Below, in pieces: positions 30,664 through 37,303 of a DNA stretch of 42,138 nucleotides. Origin of the DNA: a virus. The number at the start of each line of letters is the position of its first letter. Position 1 is the first letter of the stretch. The translations under genes and the position numbers were made by a program. The notes beneath the pieces were generated by a model, which ran no database searches, was not told the origin of the DNA, and worked only from the letters and a program-made list of their open reading frames with translations. The DNA lies in the IMG/VR virus record IMGVR_UViG_3300028835_001079, positions 1-42,138 of that record, one strand, 5' to 3'.

Positions 30664-30970
30664 TCACTCCTCCTCCAATTCTCTTTCTGGTTATCAGTTT
30701 AAGCTTCCCTTCAATCCACGCTGCCATGGGTTCTAAGTCCTGCATGAATATTACCGAGTCAGGCGGAAGTGAGCGATTTGGCTTCATCTTAAATCCTGGA
30801 GGATATTTGCATTTGATATCCTCAAGCTCCTTTTTCTTTCTCATTCTGTTCAAAAATCCCTTGCTCACTTTATGAGACATCACTATCAGATTATAAGTAG
30901 GATTCTCCTTCGTCTGGATTAAAACTTGCGTCCTGGATTTCAGCATAGCTATAGTCTCATCAAGATTCAT
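30653..30970 (-). CDS. Hypothetical protein
   Basis: A 105-residue basic protein starting at ATG 30970 behind AAGGAGGAGAA. Landmarks: DETIAMLKSRTQVLIQTKENPTYN, then IVMSHKVSKGFLNRMRKKKELE, KCKYPPGFKMKPNRSLPP and AAWIEGKLKLITRKRIGGGVNEY, cited in parts. The layout is alpha/beta with a basic face. I do not recognise a family. The longer form beginning at 31009 reads into the previous gene and lacks a binding site. Confidence 0.6.
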   Translation of the reverse strand: MNLDETIAMLKSRTQVLIQTKENPTYNLIVMSHKVSKGFLNRMRKKKELEDIKCKYPPGFKMKPNRSLPPDSVIFMQDLEPMAAWIEGKLKLITRKRIGGGVNEY

Positions 30971-31284
30971 TTCTCCTCCTTGCCTTTGTCTTCCCACTTG
31001 GTTCCACACAATGAAGCATCCATCACTTTGAATTCCTTCAAGCCAATGCGCGTGAAATTTCCTATGCCATAAGCGGCACCCTTGGTGTTCATCTCAGGCA
31101 AATACATGAACACAGTGAATTCTTTCCACTTTCTATTGCCGTCCCCCCAGATTTCTATTGCCGCCTCTTTCATGGTTTTCTTGTCTGGCACTTTCTCTAC
31201 TTCCAACGCAACTCTGTATACCATTCTGGGGGTGTTCAAATAGCTTGTATCCTCCTTCCCTACTATTCTATAATTTAATGACAT
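30967..31284 (-). CDS. Hypothetical beta-rich protein
   Basis: A 105-residue protein with strands RMVYRVALEVEKVP, AIEIWGDGNRKWKEFTVFMYL and TRIGLKEFKVMDASLCGTKW. It resembles a small single-domain beta protein, and no motif allows a function. It overlaps the Ntn hydrolase stop and ends in GKEEK, which encodes the next ribosome binding site. Co-translation with the hydrolase suggests related use, which is only a possibility. Confidence 0.6.
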   Translation of the reverse strand: MSLNYRIVGKEDTSYLNTPRMVYRVALEVEKVPDKKTMKEAAIEIWGDGNRKWKEFTVFMYLPEMNTKGAAYGIGNFTRIGLKEFKVMDASLCGTKWEDKGKEEK

Positions 31285-31849
31285 CCTTCTTATCTCCTCG
31301 CTTTTTCACCTTCAATCTTCTCACCACAAAAGGCCTTCTCACTCCTGCCGAGAAATACTCTGCGATTTTCAAAGCCTCCAATATGCTCCATTTCGGGTCA
31401 AGGTTGTTCTTGTTGGAATAAAGGGAACCCAGAGCATAGTCGCTTCCGCAGCCCACCGCATCGAATCCGTCGAGCGTTTCCCCGACTTGGAAATCATCGT
31501 CAATCTGATAAAGCCTGCCTTTGTAGCCGACCAGGAAAACGCCTCCCTCTTCCCGGCTATCCTTGACTTTGACATAGCCTCCGTCTTTCAGTCTTTTCCT
31601 TGCCGCATCGATGAAAACGGTACACATGTATTCATAATCACTAACCTTACCCATGTGTTTTGGCGGATTGAATCCAAACCTCAGCAACTGACCCATCCGG
31701 AACGAGCTCGTGTATCCGATCAGGAATCTTCCATCCACCTCGAAAACCTTCGTGTCCTTTCTGCTCCTTATATTCAGGTTGGCCACGCCGGCACTGTCTC
31801 CGCCCATCCACACCATGCCGGCGTGGACTAATCCGATTATGCAGGTCAT
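31268..31849 (-). CDS. Ntn-hydrolase, HslV/proteasome beta-like
   Basis: A 193-residue protein starting MTCIIGLVHAGMVWMGGDSAG. After loss of Met the N-terminal Thr becomes the nucleophile. Asp17 (GGDSAG) and Lys33 (DTKVF) stand at the very positions of HslV and proteasome beta subunits. Other landmarks: FLIGYTSSFRMGQLL, GGVFLVGYKGRLYQIDDDFQVGE, and GCGSDYALGSLYS with the GxGxxxAxG form of the family. HslV needs the HslU ATPase to open it; no such gene lies in the window, so this enzyme may use a host ATPase, act alone on small or unfolded substrates, or have become non-proteolytic. The start overlaps the preceding gene by ATGA, which excludes the longer in-frame form. Confidence 0.88.
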   Translation of the reverse strand: MTCIIGLVHAGMVWMGGDSAGVANLNIRSRKDTKVFEVDGRFLIGYTSSFRMGQLLRFGFNPPKHMGKVSDYEYMCTVFIDAARKRLKDGGYVKVKDSREEGGVFLVGYKGRLYQIDDDFQVGETLDGFDAVGCGSDYALGSLYSNKNNLDPKWSILEALKIAEYFSAGVRRPFVVRRLKVKKRGDKKDVIKL

Positions 31850-32259
31850 TTCTTTGTCCTCACCTCCTTTGCGATCTTGCTCATGTCCATGCCTCCTTTG
31901 GGGATGATGATCCCGCCACCTGTCCTCTTGTCGTCCGGCAGGATGATTTTTCTGGACATGTCCGCATACAGTTTGTCCGCCTCCTTCGTCACATAGTCCA
32001 GGTCGAATGTGTTCCAGATCTCCTTTATCCTCTTCTCGGAAATCTTGAAGTGTTGGACCAGGACCTTCTTGCAACAGTTGAACACGACCTCAAGCTCCAG
32101 CTTGTCGATGTTCGTTATACCGCCCCTCTTCATCCAACCCTGATAGGTTGTGGCGATTATTCGCATGAACAAAACCGTACTCCGGACTCCCTTGTTGTAA
32201 ATCCCTCTGGAAGCAAGGGCGGATGAATGGGGGACTCTATGCTTGTTTTTCTTCCCCAT
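31846..32259 (-). CDS. Hypothetical basic protein
   Basis: A 137-residue protein starting at ATG 32259 behind AGAGGATTCG. It is helical and basic: HRVPHSSALASRGIYNKGV, FMRIIATTYQGWMKRGGI, ELEVVFNCCKKVLVQHFKISEKR, and a Gly-rich segment RTGGGIIIPKGGMDM near the end. No recognised family. It is translationally coupled to the Ntn hydrolase after it, so it may be a partner or substrate; no direct evidence. Confidence 0.62.
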   Translation of the reverse strand: MGKKNKHRVPHSSALASRGIYNKGVRSTVLFMRIIATTYQGWMKRGGITNIDKLELEVVFNCCKKVLVQHFKISEKRIKEIWNTFDLDYVTKEADKLYADMSRKIILPDDKRTGGGIIIPKGGMDMSKIAKEVRTKK

Positions 32260-32284
32260 CGAATCCTCTCAACTCCTTTCTTCT

Positions 32285-32518
32285 TTATTCGATTTTCGGC
32301 CAGAGTTCGAATACCTCACCACTACGCATATCGACATAATGTTCTTCAAGGATGCCGAGATTATAAGCTTCTCGAACCTTATCCCATATTTGATATTTCC
32401 TTCGGAAGGCTTGGTCAAGAATCCTGCCCGTGGCTTCGACGCGTCCGTCGATGCTTCGGAACTCCTGGAGTTGCTCTTTCGTGAGCTTGGCAATCGGCTT
32501 GGGTTTTGTTTCTTTCAT
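32285..32518 (-). CDS. Small hypothetical protein
   Basis: A 77-residue protein starting at ATG 32518 with AGGAGGTAAAA. It is rich in charged residues (LTKEQLQEFRSIDGRVEAT, DKVREAYNLGILEEHYVDMRSG). The mixture of helix and a short C-terminal strand (GEVFELWPKIE) looks like a compact regulatory or anti-host protein, but I recognise no family. Confidence 0.62.
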   Translation of the reverse strand: MKETKPKPIAKLTKEQLQEFRSIDGRVEATGRILDQAFRRKYQIWDKVREAYNLGILEEHYVDMRSGEVFELWPKIE

Positions 32519-32538
32519 TTTTACCTCCTATTAAAATT

Positions 32539-32961
32539 TTAATTATTACTTTCTGGTTTCTCAGGTTGTACCTTTTCTCCTTTCATGGCTTCGATGATTT
32601 CAATGATGTCTTTCTTGATGACATCTTTGAAATTACCGCCCGTTTCAATAGCTTTGATAACATTGTCGGTAGTGACGAAATTGGCTACATACATGGCAAT
32701 CACAGTCTTCTTAGAAGGAACAAGAATTGCCAACACCAGAAGAATTAAAAATGGCAGAATAAACTTTTTAGACTTGTTTCGTATTATCCTGCCCTTCTTC
32801 TTCTCGTCTTCTCCCCAAGCGCAATCAATTTCAATAAGTCCTACTACAAATAAAACAAAGACAGCAATTCCAAGCACCACAGCTCCTATAGTAAGCAATG
32901 TCTTAATAGAGCCGATGACCATAATTAAATAAATAAACCAAGGACTAACTATTGGTTCCAT
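32539..32961 (-). CDS. Membrane protein, hypothetical
   Basis: A 140-residue protein with three membrane stretches (about 7-18, 22-44 and 67-81), an acidic/basic loop (GEDEKKKGRIIRNKSKK), and a cytoplasmic C-terminal half with VPSKKTVIAMYVANFVTTDNV and helix EIIEAMKG. Phage membrane proteins carrying the VPSxKTxxxMYVAxxVT phrase occur in many siphoviruses without known role. Start: GGAGGTAAAA then ATG 32961. Confidence 0.68.
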   Translation of the reverse strand: MEPIVSPWFIYLIMVIGSIKTLLTIGAVVLGIAVFVLFVVGLIEIDCAWGEDEKKKGRIIRNKSKKFILPFLILLVLAILVPSKKTVIAMYVANFVTTDNVIKAIETGGNFKDVIKKDIIEIIEAMKGEKVQPEKPESNN

Positions 32962-33003
32962 TTTTACCTCCTTTCAAGATTTTGACCTAATGGTCTTTTT
33001 CCT

Positions 33004-33315
33004 TCAAAAATCTTTGTCGTAATTGTCCTGTTCGACGAATGACTTTATCGCAGGGAACATCATCATGCCATGTACATGCGAATCGGTTGGCACAATCCAC
33101 CACCATTGATTGGCCGCCCAGAAGAAAAACACGGCGACTTTTTTCTCTGTCTTGTCTTTTCTGTACACGCAGGTCGCCGTGTCCTCCGACAACGGGAAAA
33201 CCTTCCATCGGGTGAACTTTTCGCCCAGCGGATTCTTCTCCCTGTCCGGGTTGGACAGCATGTCCGCCACCTTCCGGATCGCTTCTTCTAGGGGAGGCTT
33301 CAGTTCCTTTCTCAA
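33004..33315 (-). CDS. Hypothetical protein (VxPxSEDTAxCxYRK type)
   Basis: A 103-residue protein read from a TTG at 33315 that overlaps the previous stop (TTGA). An ATG at 33261 with AAGGTGG five bases upstream would give 85 residues. I prefer the longer form because the helix LEEAIRKVADMLSN continues across that ATG. Landmarks: KVFPLSEDTATCVYRKDKTEKKVAVFFFW and WWWIVPTDSHVHGMMMFPAI (quoted in parts). The aromatic core and charged rim suggest a soluble alpha/beta protein. Function unknown. The 295-residue frame that surrounds it is mostly a shadow of two other genes. Confidence 0.62.
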   Translation of the reverse strand: MRKELKPPLEEAIRKVADMLSNPDREKNPLGEKFTRWKVFPLSEDTATCVYRKDKTEKKVAVFFFWAANQWWWIVPTDSHVHGMMMFPAIKSFVEQDNYDKDF

Positions 33316-33527
33316 TGGATCTTGTCCGAGCCGGGACTCAAGGTTTCCCTGTTCAAGCCTTCCGCCCTCATCGCGATAATCTGCGGCAAAGCCAGATGGG
33401 CGAACTTTATCTTTCCCGCCACCGCTAGCTTCAACGCTCCCTGCGCAGCCTCCTCCTCGGTGTCGCACTCCATCGTGACCTCCGTCATGTAGCAGGTCTG
33501 GATGACCAGGAATTTGAACTTCTTCAT
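33312..33527 (-). CDS. Small hypothetical protein
   Basis: A 71-residue protein starting at ATG 33527 behind AGGGGACGAGG. A two-strand start KKFKFLVIQTCYMTEVTMEC is followed by a helix with DTEEEAAQGALKLAVAGKI. The form resembles small ferredoxin-like folds with the E-x-A-x-x-A helix, but no metal-binding set is present. The strong overlap with the next gene suggests one operon. Function unknown. Confidence 0.6.
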   Translation of the reverse strand: MKKFKFLVIQTCYMTEVTMECDTEEEAAQGALKLAVAGKIKFAHLALPQIIAMRAEGLNRETLSPGSDKIH

Positions 33528-33536
33528 CCTCGTCCC

Positions 33537-33821
33537 CTAACCTTTGATGACCTTTTCCTCGCCCTTCACAATAAAAGTTATGGCGAGAATCCCGCCCAAG
33601 GCAATCTCTTTCTTTTCTCCTTCGACCTCCTCTTTTCTCTCGACCTCGATGCGGTCGTGTCCGCACTCGGGACACTTGATTATTCGGTTTCCGCTCTCCT
33701 GCTTGATCCTGATGAGCCGGCCTTCCTTGGCTGCCTCCTCGATGAACTTGATCCTCTTCGGCAGAACCTCCGCCAAGTGGGCAGCAAACTCTTCCCCGTT
33801 CATTTTCTCGTCTTCTGACAT
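33537..33821 (-). CDS. Hypothetical protein with a single CxxC knuckle
   Basis: A 94-residue protein. It begins with an acidic helical part (MSEDEKMNGEEFAAHLAEVL), then IIKCPECGHDRIEVE (one CxxC knuckle, Cys50 and Cys53) and a strand-rich end ILAITFIVKGEEKVI. A lone CxxC with no second pair could bind metal as a dimer. The start overlaps the previous stop (TAATG). No family recognised. Confidence 0.6.
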   Translation of the reverse strand: MSEDEKMNGEEFAAHLAEVLPKRIKFIEEAAKEGRLIRIKQESGNRIIKCPECGHDRIEVERKEEVEGEKKEIALGGILAITFIVKGEEKVIKG

Positions 33822-33994
33822 TATTCCTCCTTCTTCTTTGCCGTTTTTCCGAGCCTCTTCTGGAGCTCCTGCTTTTTCTCGAATAAGGCACTCGTGCTTT
33901 TCCCTTCTCTCGCCGCAGCCTCGATTTCTCGGGTCACCTTCCCAATCTCTTCGTTGAGACTCTTCACGCTTTTTGATTCTTTTTTTTGAGACAT
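33821..33994 (-). CDS. 57-residue coiled-coil protein
   Basis: It starts at ATG 33994 behind GGAGGTTTTAAA. Nearly the whole protein is charged helix (VKSLNEEIGKVTREIEAAAREG, then LFEKKQELQKRLGK) and ends in KKKEE, whose codons form the next ribosome binding site. Its small size and heptad-like pattern suggest a helical hairpin. No function assigned. Confidence 0.65.
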   Translation of the reverse strand: MSQKKESKSVKSLNEEIGKVTREIEAAAREGKSTSALFEKKQELQKRLGKTAKKKEE

Positions 33995-34027
33995 TTTAAA
34001 ACCTCCTTAAATTTTATTTAATGGCTA

Positions 34028-34303
34028 TCATTCCTTCCCTTTCGTTATTTTCTTCATTCCCTCCTGATATTCCTCCACGGTTATCAGGCTTCGCCTCCGA
34101 AGCGATTTCAGGTACTGGATCCTCTTCTTGCGAATCCTCTTCAGTCGCCTCTTTTCCTTGAGATTCAATCTCAGCTCTTTCTCCAGCTTGAACTGTTCTT
34201 CTCGAAGCCTCGTTTCCTTTTGGTGGGAGTTGTTGTAAGCGGTCTTTTGAGCCTGCGATTCCTGGATGCTCTTTTTCCGCTTCTCCCGCTGACTTCGGTT
34301 CAT
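34028..34303 (-). CDS. Highly basic helical protein, hypothetical
   Basis: A 91-residue protein starting at ATG 34303, which overlaps the stop of the small gene before it (ATGA) with GGTGGAG upstream. About 40% of its residues are Lys, Arg or Glu (RLREEQFKLEKELRLNLKEK, RRLKRIRKKRIQYLKSLRRR), giving a long basic helix suited to nucleic-acid contact. The 106-residue form that starts at 34348 lies in the preceding gene and is not supported. Function unknown. Confidence 0.62.
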   Translation of the reverse strand: MNRSQREKRKKSIQESQAQKTAYNNSHQKETRLREEQFKLEKELRLNLKEKRRLKRIRKKRIQYLKSLRRRSLITVEEYQEGMKKITKGKE

Positions 34304-34464
34304 TTCTCCACCGCCACCTTCTCTTGGATTTCGCAGGGCTTGTGGCATTGGAAGCAGACATTTGGATATTTCTTAAAATCAAACATTGATTGTTGCATCC
34401 ACCAAGTTACAATAAGATTTTTTCCCACATCAGCCCCATGACATTTGCTTCTTAATTCACTCAT
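34300..34464 (-). CDS. 54-residue Cys-rich protein
   Basis: The start ATG 34464 follows AAGGAGGAGTGA, the last codons of the preceding gene. The protein has Cys at 8, 37, 40 and 44 (SKCHG, NVCFQCHKPCEI), fitting one zinc or iron site, and an aromatic centre (VTWWMQQSMFDFKKYP). It is coupled at both ends (TGAATG at the start, ATGA at the end). No family recognised. It belongs to a run of three Cys-rich genes here. Confidence 0.66.
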   Translation of the reverse strand: MSELRSKCHGADVGKNLIVTWWMQQSMFDFKKYPNVCFQCHKPCEIQEKVAVEK

Positions 34465-34722
34465 TCACTCCTCCTTCGCTTTTTCCTGGACTTTAGTAGG
34501 ATGTGGGATATAATAATTTTTTGTCTTATTTTTGAGTTCCTTCATCCACCCGCTTCCTTTCTGGAATCCTTTGCATTCAAATATTGGGTGAGGATAGTTA
34601 GGATCAAAACCCTCGTAGAACCAAACATGCCCCCTGTGTCCTCGCTGCCATGCACATTCGATATGGGCGGAGTCAGGAACTTTCATTTTGAATTTGCAAT
34701 CCCAACACAACACTTCACTCAT
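34465..34722 (-). CDS. Cys-rich hypothetical protein
   Basis: An 85-residue protein with the CxxC start LCWDCKF (Cys6, Cys9), then IECAWQRGHRGH and FECKGFQKGSGW, a C-x2-C...C...C pattern with His. Proteins with 'C-x-x-C-K-F...C' in phage accessory regions are frequent and unassigned. The start overlaps the previous gene (ATGA); it ends in AKEE, which forms the next ribosome binding site. Confidence 0.62.
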   Translation of the reverse strand: MSEVLCWDCKFKMKVPDSAHIECAWQRGHRGHVWFYEGFDPNYPHPIFECKGFQKGSGWMKELKNKTKNYYIPHPTKVQEKAKEE

Positions 34723-35060
34723 TCATCCCTCCTTCTGATATTTCTTATCGCTTCCCGAAAACCCTCAATGCCCACTTTTTGATTCCTCACATTAAGAATC
34801 AAGTAAGGCAATGAAATGAAATCACCCTTTTTTATTGTCATTAGCCTTTGAAAAGCACACTCCCATGAGCAAAAATGGAGATCCTTCGCGTTGTCTGACT
34901 TACGATAAAAAATTGTCATGCTCAAATGTTCGCATTCGTCGGGGGGCTTATTGAAATCAATGGGCTTCTTACAAATATCGCAGCCGTATTCTTCGCCCGA
35001 AACCATCTTTCTGTTCCCACACTTCGAACAAGTCTTGAATTCTTGTTTCTTTATTATCAT
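34719..35060 (-). CDS. Zinc-binding hypothetical protein
   Basis: A 113-residue protein with three pairs of Cys: FKTCSKCGNRK (Cys11, Cys14), YGCDICKKP (27, 30), and HFCSWECAF (64, 68), with His residues nearby (CEHLSM). That suits two zinc sites in a treble-clef or ribbon fold. The C-terminal 40 residues are basic and helical. It sits at the head of a run of three Cys-rich genes. Protein or nucleic-acid binding is likely in general terms; the target is unknown. Confidence 0.64.
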   Translation of the reverse strand: MIIKKQEFKTCSKCGNRKMVSGEEYGCDICKKPIDFNKPPDECEHLSMTIFYRKSDNAKDLHFCSWECAFQRLMTIKKGDFISLPYLILNVRNQKVGIEGFREAIRNIRRRDE

Positions 35061-35315
35061 TCACTCCTCCTTCGCCTCTCCCCATTCGGGTATGGGTCTC
35101 ACACTCTGCAGGTTCCATTCGAAATTATCCTTACGCTGTTGCAGAATGTCCTCGCTGAAATACAGTATCTTCTTGATCGCCTTGAGCTCCGCTTCATTCT
35201 GAATGTGCGTCTGCTCAAGCCCTACATATGTGGCCCAGACGGAGAGCCAGCCGTAGAGGAAGCCGACGAGGATGCCTATGACGAGGCCGAGCCAGAAATG
35301 CTTTCTTTTAATCAT
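35061..35315 (-). CDS. Single-span membrane protein, hypothetical
   Basis: An 84-residue protein with a membrane span at 8-30 (FWLGLVIGILVGFLYGWLSVW) after a basic MIKRK, then a soluble helical tail (NEAELKAIKKILYFSEDILQQRK). ATG 35315 overlaps the last base of the preceding gene's stop and is preceded by GGAGGCTTGTA. The end AKEE encodes the next ribosome binding site. Function unknown. Confidence 0.64.
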   Translation of the reverse strand: MIKRKHFWLGLVIGILVGFLYGWLSVWATYVGLEQTHIQNEAELKAIKKILYFSEDILQQRKDNFEWNLQSVRPIPEWGEAKEE

Positions 35316-35686
35316 TACAAGCCTCCTGGTTCAAAATCTTCTGGGTTATAAACTTTGACCCTCGGTTTCCATGTCATCATTTTTCCGCCTCTTTTCAGTT
35401 TTATTTTCCTCCAGCCCCAGAGTTCAAGATGACCTCCGACCTTCAGCCACTCTACAGCAAATTCATTTTCGAGAATCGTTCTATTGTGTTCAGCGAAACT
35501 CTGTCCACAACTTTGAATGCCGCAAATCGCATTATGTTTTATCGCTATAATATCTATGATTCCGAACAAATCCTGTCGCACCCCAAACTTCCCAGCATAA
35601 GGATTAAAGCGCTCAACTATCCCACAAATAAAGCCCTCTTGTCTGAGTTGTCGTAAAGTCCGTTGAGTAGGCGATAATCCCTTCAT
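35315..35686 (-). CDS. Probable PD-(D/E)XK-like nuclease
   Basis: A 123-residue protein with RQDLFGIIDIIAIKHNAICGIQ (38-58): acidic residues Asp39 and Asp45, then a strand ending in Gln58, which fits the D...x(E/Q) core of restriction-endonuclease-like folds such as VRR-NUC and resolvase-like proteins. HLELWGWRKIKLKRGGK near the end adds the basic/aromatic strand. The lysine normally found after the E/Q is not obvious, so catalysis is uncertain. It starts at ATG 35686, overlapping the gene before it (ATGA). Confidence 0.6.
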   Translation of the reverse strand: MKGLSPTQRTLRQLRQEGFICGIVERFNPYAGKFGVRQDLFGIIDIIAIKHNAICGIQSCGQSFAEHNRTILENEFAVEWLKVGGHLELWGWRKIKLKRGGKMMTWKPRVKVYNPEDFEPGGL

Positions 35687-36141
35687 TTTTCCCCTTTCGC
35701 TTTTTTTCCTTGAGTTAATAATTTCCCCTCCATGTATGCCTGATAGAGTGTCTGTTTGCCATCAAACATATAGGGCAGGAAAATTTCATGCGGATGTGCT
35801 TGGCCGGAAGCGATCAAGCTCAGTTGAGCATGTATCCAATCCTTGATTATTCTCCAGGCAACTCGATACGCTTTCGCCTCCCGGCTCCTGATCAAAGCCT
35901 CCCTGCCATAGTCCTTCTTTCCCTCAAACAGGGTGGCTTTGACACCCTTCACGTTTGCGGGAAGCTTGAAGGTTTGTTTCTCCAATCTAAAACAAAGAAC
36001 ATCAATCCCTCCATCCGATGAAAGCTCCTTCATTATCGCTGTTGCTCCGAACAAGGCGAGCAGTTTTTCAATCTCTCCGATGCTCCTTTCTGCCGGAACG
36101 TCGGTCGTGTAGTTCTTGATGTTGAATTTCTTTGCTGTCAT
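35683..36141 (-). CDS. Conserved phage protein of unknown function
   Basis: A 152-residue protein. The landmarks TTDVPAERSIGEIEKLLALFGA, then LEKQTFKLPANVKG, REAKAYRVAWRIIKDWIHAQLSLI and HEIFLPYMFDGKQTLYQAYMEG appear together in proteins from many unrelated phages, usually near recombination or replication genes, with no established function. The start overlaps the previous gene (GAGGTTGAGAAATGA). Confidence 0.75.
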   Translation of the reverse strand: MTAKKFNIKNYTTDVPAERSIGEIEKLLALFGATAIMKELSSDGGIDVLCFRLEKQTFKLPANVKGVKATLFEGKKDYGREALIRSREAKAYRVAWRIIKDWIHAQLSLIASGQAHPHEIFLPYMFDGKQTLYQAYMEGKLLTQGKKAKGEK

Positions 36142-36404
36142 TTCTCAACCTCAAATCCTGCCTCTTCAAATCCTTCTCGAACATGTGCCTTTACAGCTTT
36201 TGACGACCTCCTATCACAATATATTCGTGCCGTCACTTTCCCCACAAGTCTCTTGCTCACTTTCGACTGACAATCCTTGATGATGGATAAGATAAAGTTT
36301 CCCCAATATGTTGTTGACCTGAAAGCAGGGTAAATATCTTCAATTTTATCAATTAACTCTTTAGCCTTCTTCTCCACATACTCATTACGCTGTTTGTCTG
36401 TCAT
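36138..36404 (-). CDS. Hypothetical protein
   Basis: An 88-residue alpha/beta protein: a charged helix (VEKKAKELIDKIEDIYPAF), a middle with CQSKVSKRLVG, strand VTARIYCDRRSSKAVKAHV and the end FEEAGFEVEK, whose codons give the next ribosome binding site. It starts at ATG 36404, preceded by GAGGTTGAAC. No recognised family. Confidence 0.6.
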   Translation of the reverse strand: MTDKQRNEYVEKKAKELIDKIEDIYPAFRSTTYWGNFILSIIKDCQSKVSKRLVGKVTARIYCDRRSSKAVKAHVREGFEEAGFEVEK

Positions 36405-36592
36405 TGTTCAACCTCCACAAGTTTGACCTTAACAGCTTTCCATCCTCTTTTTTCATATTTTTGCCATTCTATCTGTCCAATCATTCTTGCATTCCTGAAG
36501 TTATCAATCGCATCTTTTTTATTGATATAAACATGGCAACCATAATGATATCCTTTGGGGCTTTTTACTCTCCACCCATCATATTTCTTCAT
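36401..36592 (-). CDS. Small hypothetical protein
   Basis: A 63-residue basic protein with the pattern YDGWRVKSPKGYHYGCHVYINKKDAI, a helix NFRNARMIGQIEWQKYEKR, and the end strand AVKVKLVEVEQ. Small alpha/beta folds of this type are common in phage early regions. The start codon overlaps the preceding gene, whose end GGGK encodes GGAGGTGGC. Confidence 0.6.
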   Translation of the reverse strand: MKKYDGWRVKSPKGYHYGCHVYINKKDAIDNFRNARMIGQIEWQKYEKRGWKAVKVKLVEVEQ

Positions 36593-36783
36593 TTGCCACC
36601 TCCGAATATTCTTTTATAATCTTCCCTCGCCCATTTCCATAAAAAGGGAAATAGATAAATGCTAATTATCAATAAGATTAACCATGTAGAAAAATGAAGG
36701 CAATACAGAATAATAGCAATAGCTGTTCCGCCACCTTGTAACAGGAAATATCGTTTAATCTTTTTCCAATTCCATAGCTTCAT
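36589..36783 (-). CDS. Two-span membrane protein, hypothetical
   Basis: A 64-residue protein with a basic N-terminus (WNWKKIKRYF), spans at about 17-30 and 33-50, and a C-terminal WAREDYKRIFGGGK. It is small enough to be a membrane-active or superinfection-type protein, but there is no evidence for that. ATG 36783 overlaps the DUF433 gene's stop. Confidence 0.62.
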   Translation of the reverse strand: MKLWNWKKIKRYFLLQGGGTAIAIILYCLHFSTWLILLIISIYLFPFLWKWAREDYKRIFGGGK

Positions 36784-36989
36784 TTCGCCACCTCCTTATC
36801 AATAACATCTCCCAATTCTTTTATTGCCAAAGAAATCTTTACTTCAGTAAGATGGGGATATAATTCTTGAATATGTTGGATTGTTTTGCCTTCAGACAAT
36901 CTATACAAAATAACTGACATAGGAATTCTTGTGCCTTTAATACACAATGCTCCTCCCATAACTTTCTTTTGTCGGCTTAAATACTCCAT
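36780..36989 (-). CDS. DUF433 family protein (antitoxin-like)
   Basis: A 69-residue protein with the DUF433 signature MGGALCIKGTRIPMSVILYRLSEGKTI (quoted in pieces: GALCIKGTRIP and MSVILYRLSEGK) and YPHLTEVKISLAIKEL. Family members resemble VapB-type antitoxins with a winged helix-turn-helix-like fold and usually neighbour a PIN-type toxin. Here the neighbours are a two-span membrane protein and an unknown protein, with no PIN domain in the window. It could be a stand-alone regulator or protect the host from a toxin encoded elsewhere. Confidence 0.85.
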   Translation of the reverse strand: MEYLSRQKKVMGGALCIKGTRIPMSVILYRLSEGKTIQHIQELYPHLTEVKISLAIKELGDVIDKEVAK

Positions 36990-37303
36990 CCTCCCCTCCT
37001 CAGCTTGTCGTATTCTTTGAGCACCTTCTTTAAGTTGTCAAAGACATAGAAATCAATAGAACCGTCCCCATAGAATCTGTCAGGCCACTGTCTCTTAAAC
37101 AAGTGTGCCTGCTCACCTATAAACTCCCCAACCTCTGCCTCGCTCAGCTCTGCCTGTGCTTCGATTAGCTCCTTGATTTGCTCATAGGTTTGCTCTTCTT
37201 CTAATGGGGGATAATCAATTACTGGTAAATTTTCTCTTAAATAAAGCTTTCGTAGGTATTCAAGATACTTCAACAGCTTTTCCTTGCTCAGTTTTTCGCT
37301 CAT
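36977..37303 (-). CDS. Acidic helical hypothetical protein
   Basis: A 108-residue protein starting at ATG 37303 behind AAGGAGGAGTGA. It begins with MSEKLSKEKLLKYLEYLRK and holds an acidic centre EEEQTYEQIKELIEAQAEL, then FKRQWPDRFYGDGSIDFYVFD and helix NLKKVLKEYDKLRRG. No motif for an enzyme. It overlaps the DUF433 start by 13 bases, so the two may act together, which is unproven. Confidence 0.62.
   Translation of the reverse strand: MSEKLSKEKLLKYLEYLRKLYLRENLPVIDYPPLEEEQTYEQIKELIEAQAELSEAEVGEFIGEQAHLFKRQWPDRFYGDGSIDFYVFDNLKKVLKEYDKLRRGGWSI

Noticed and set aside
33004-33891. 295-residue ORF
   Set aside because: Its first two thirds are a His/Arg/Gly-rich shadow of two smaller genes with binding sites; only the last 103 residues look like a protein.
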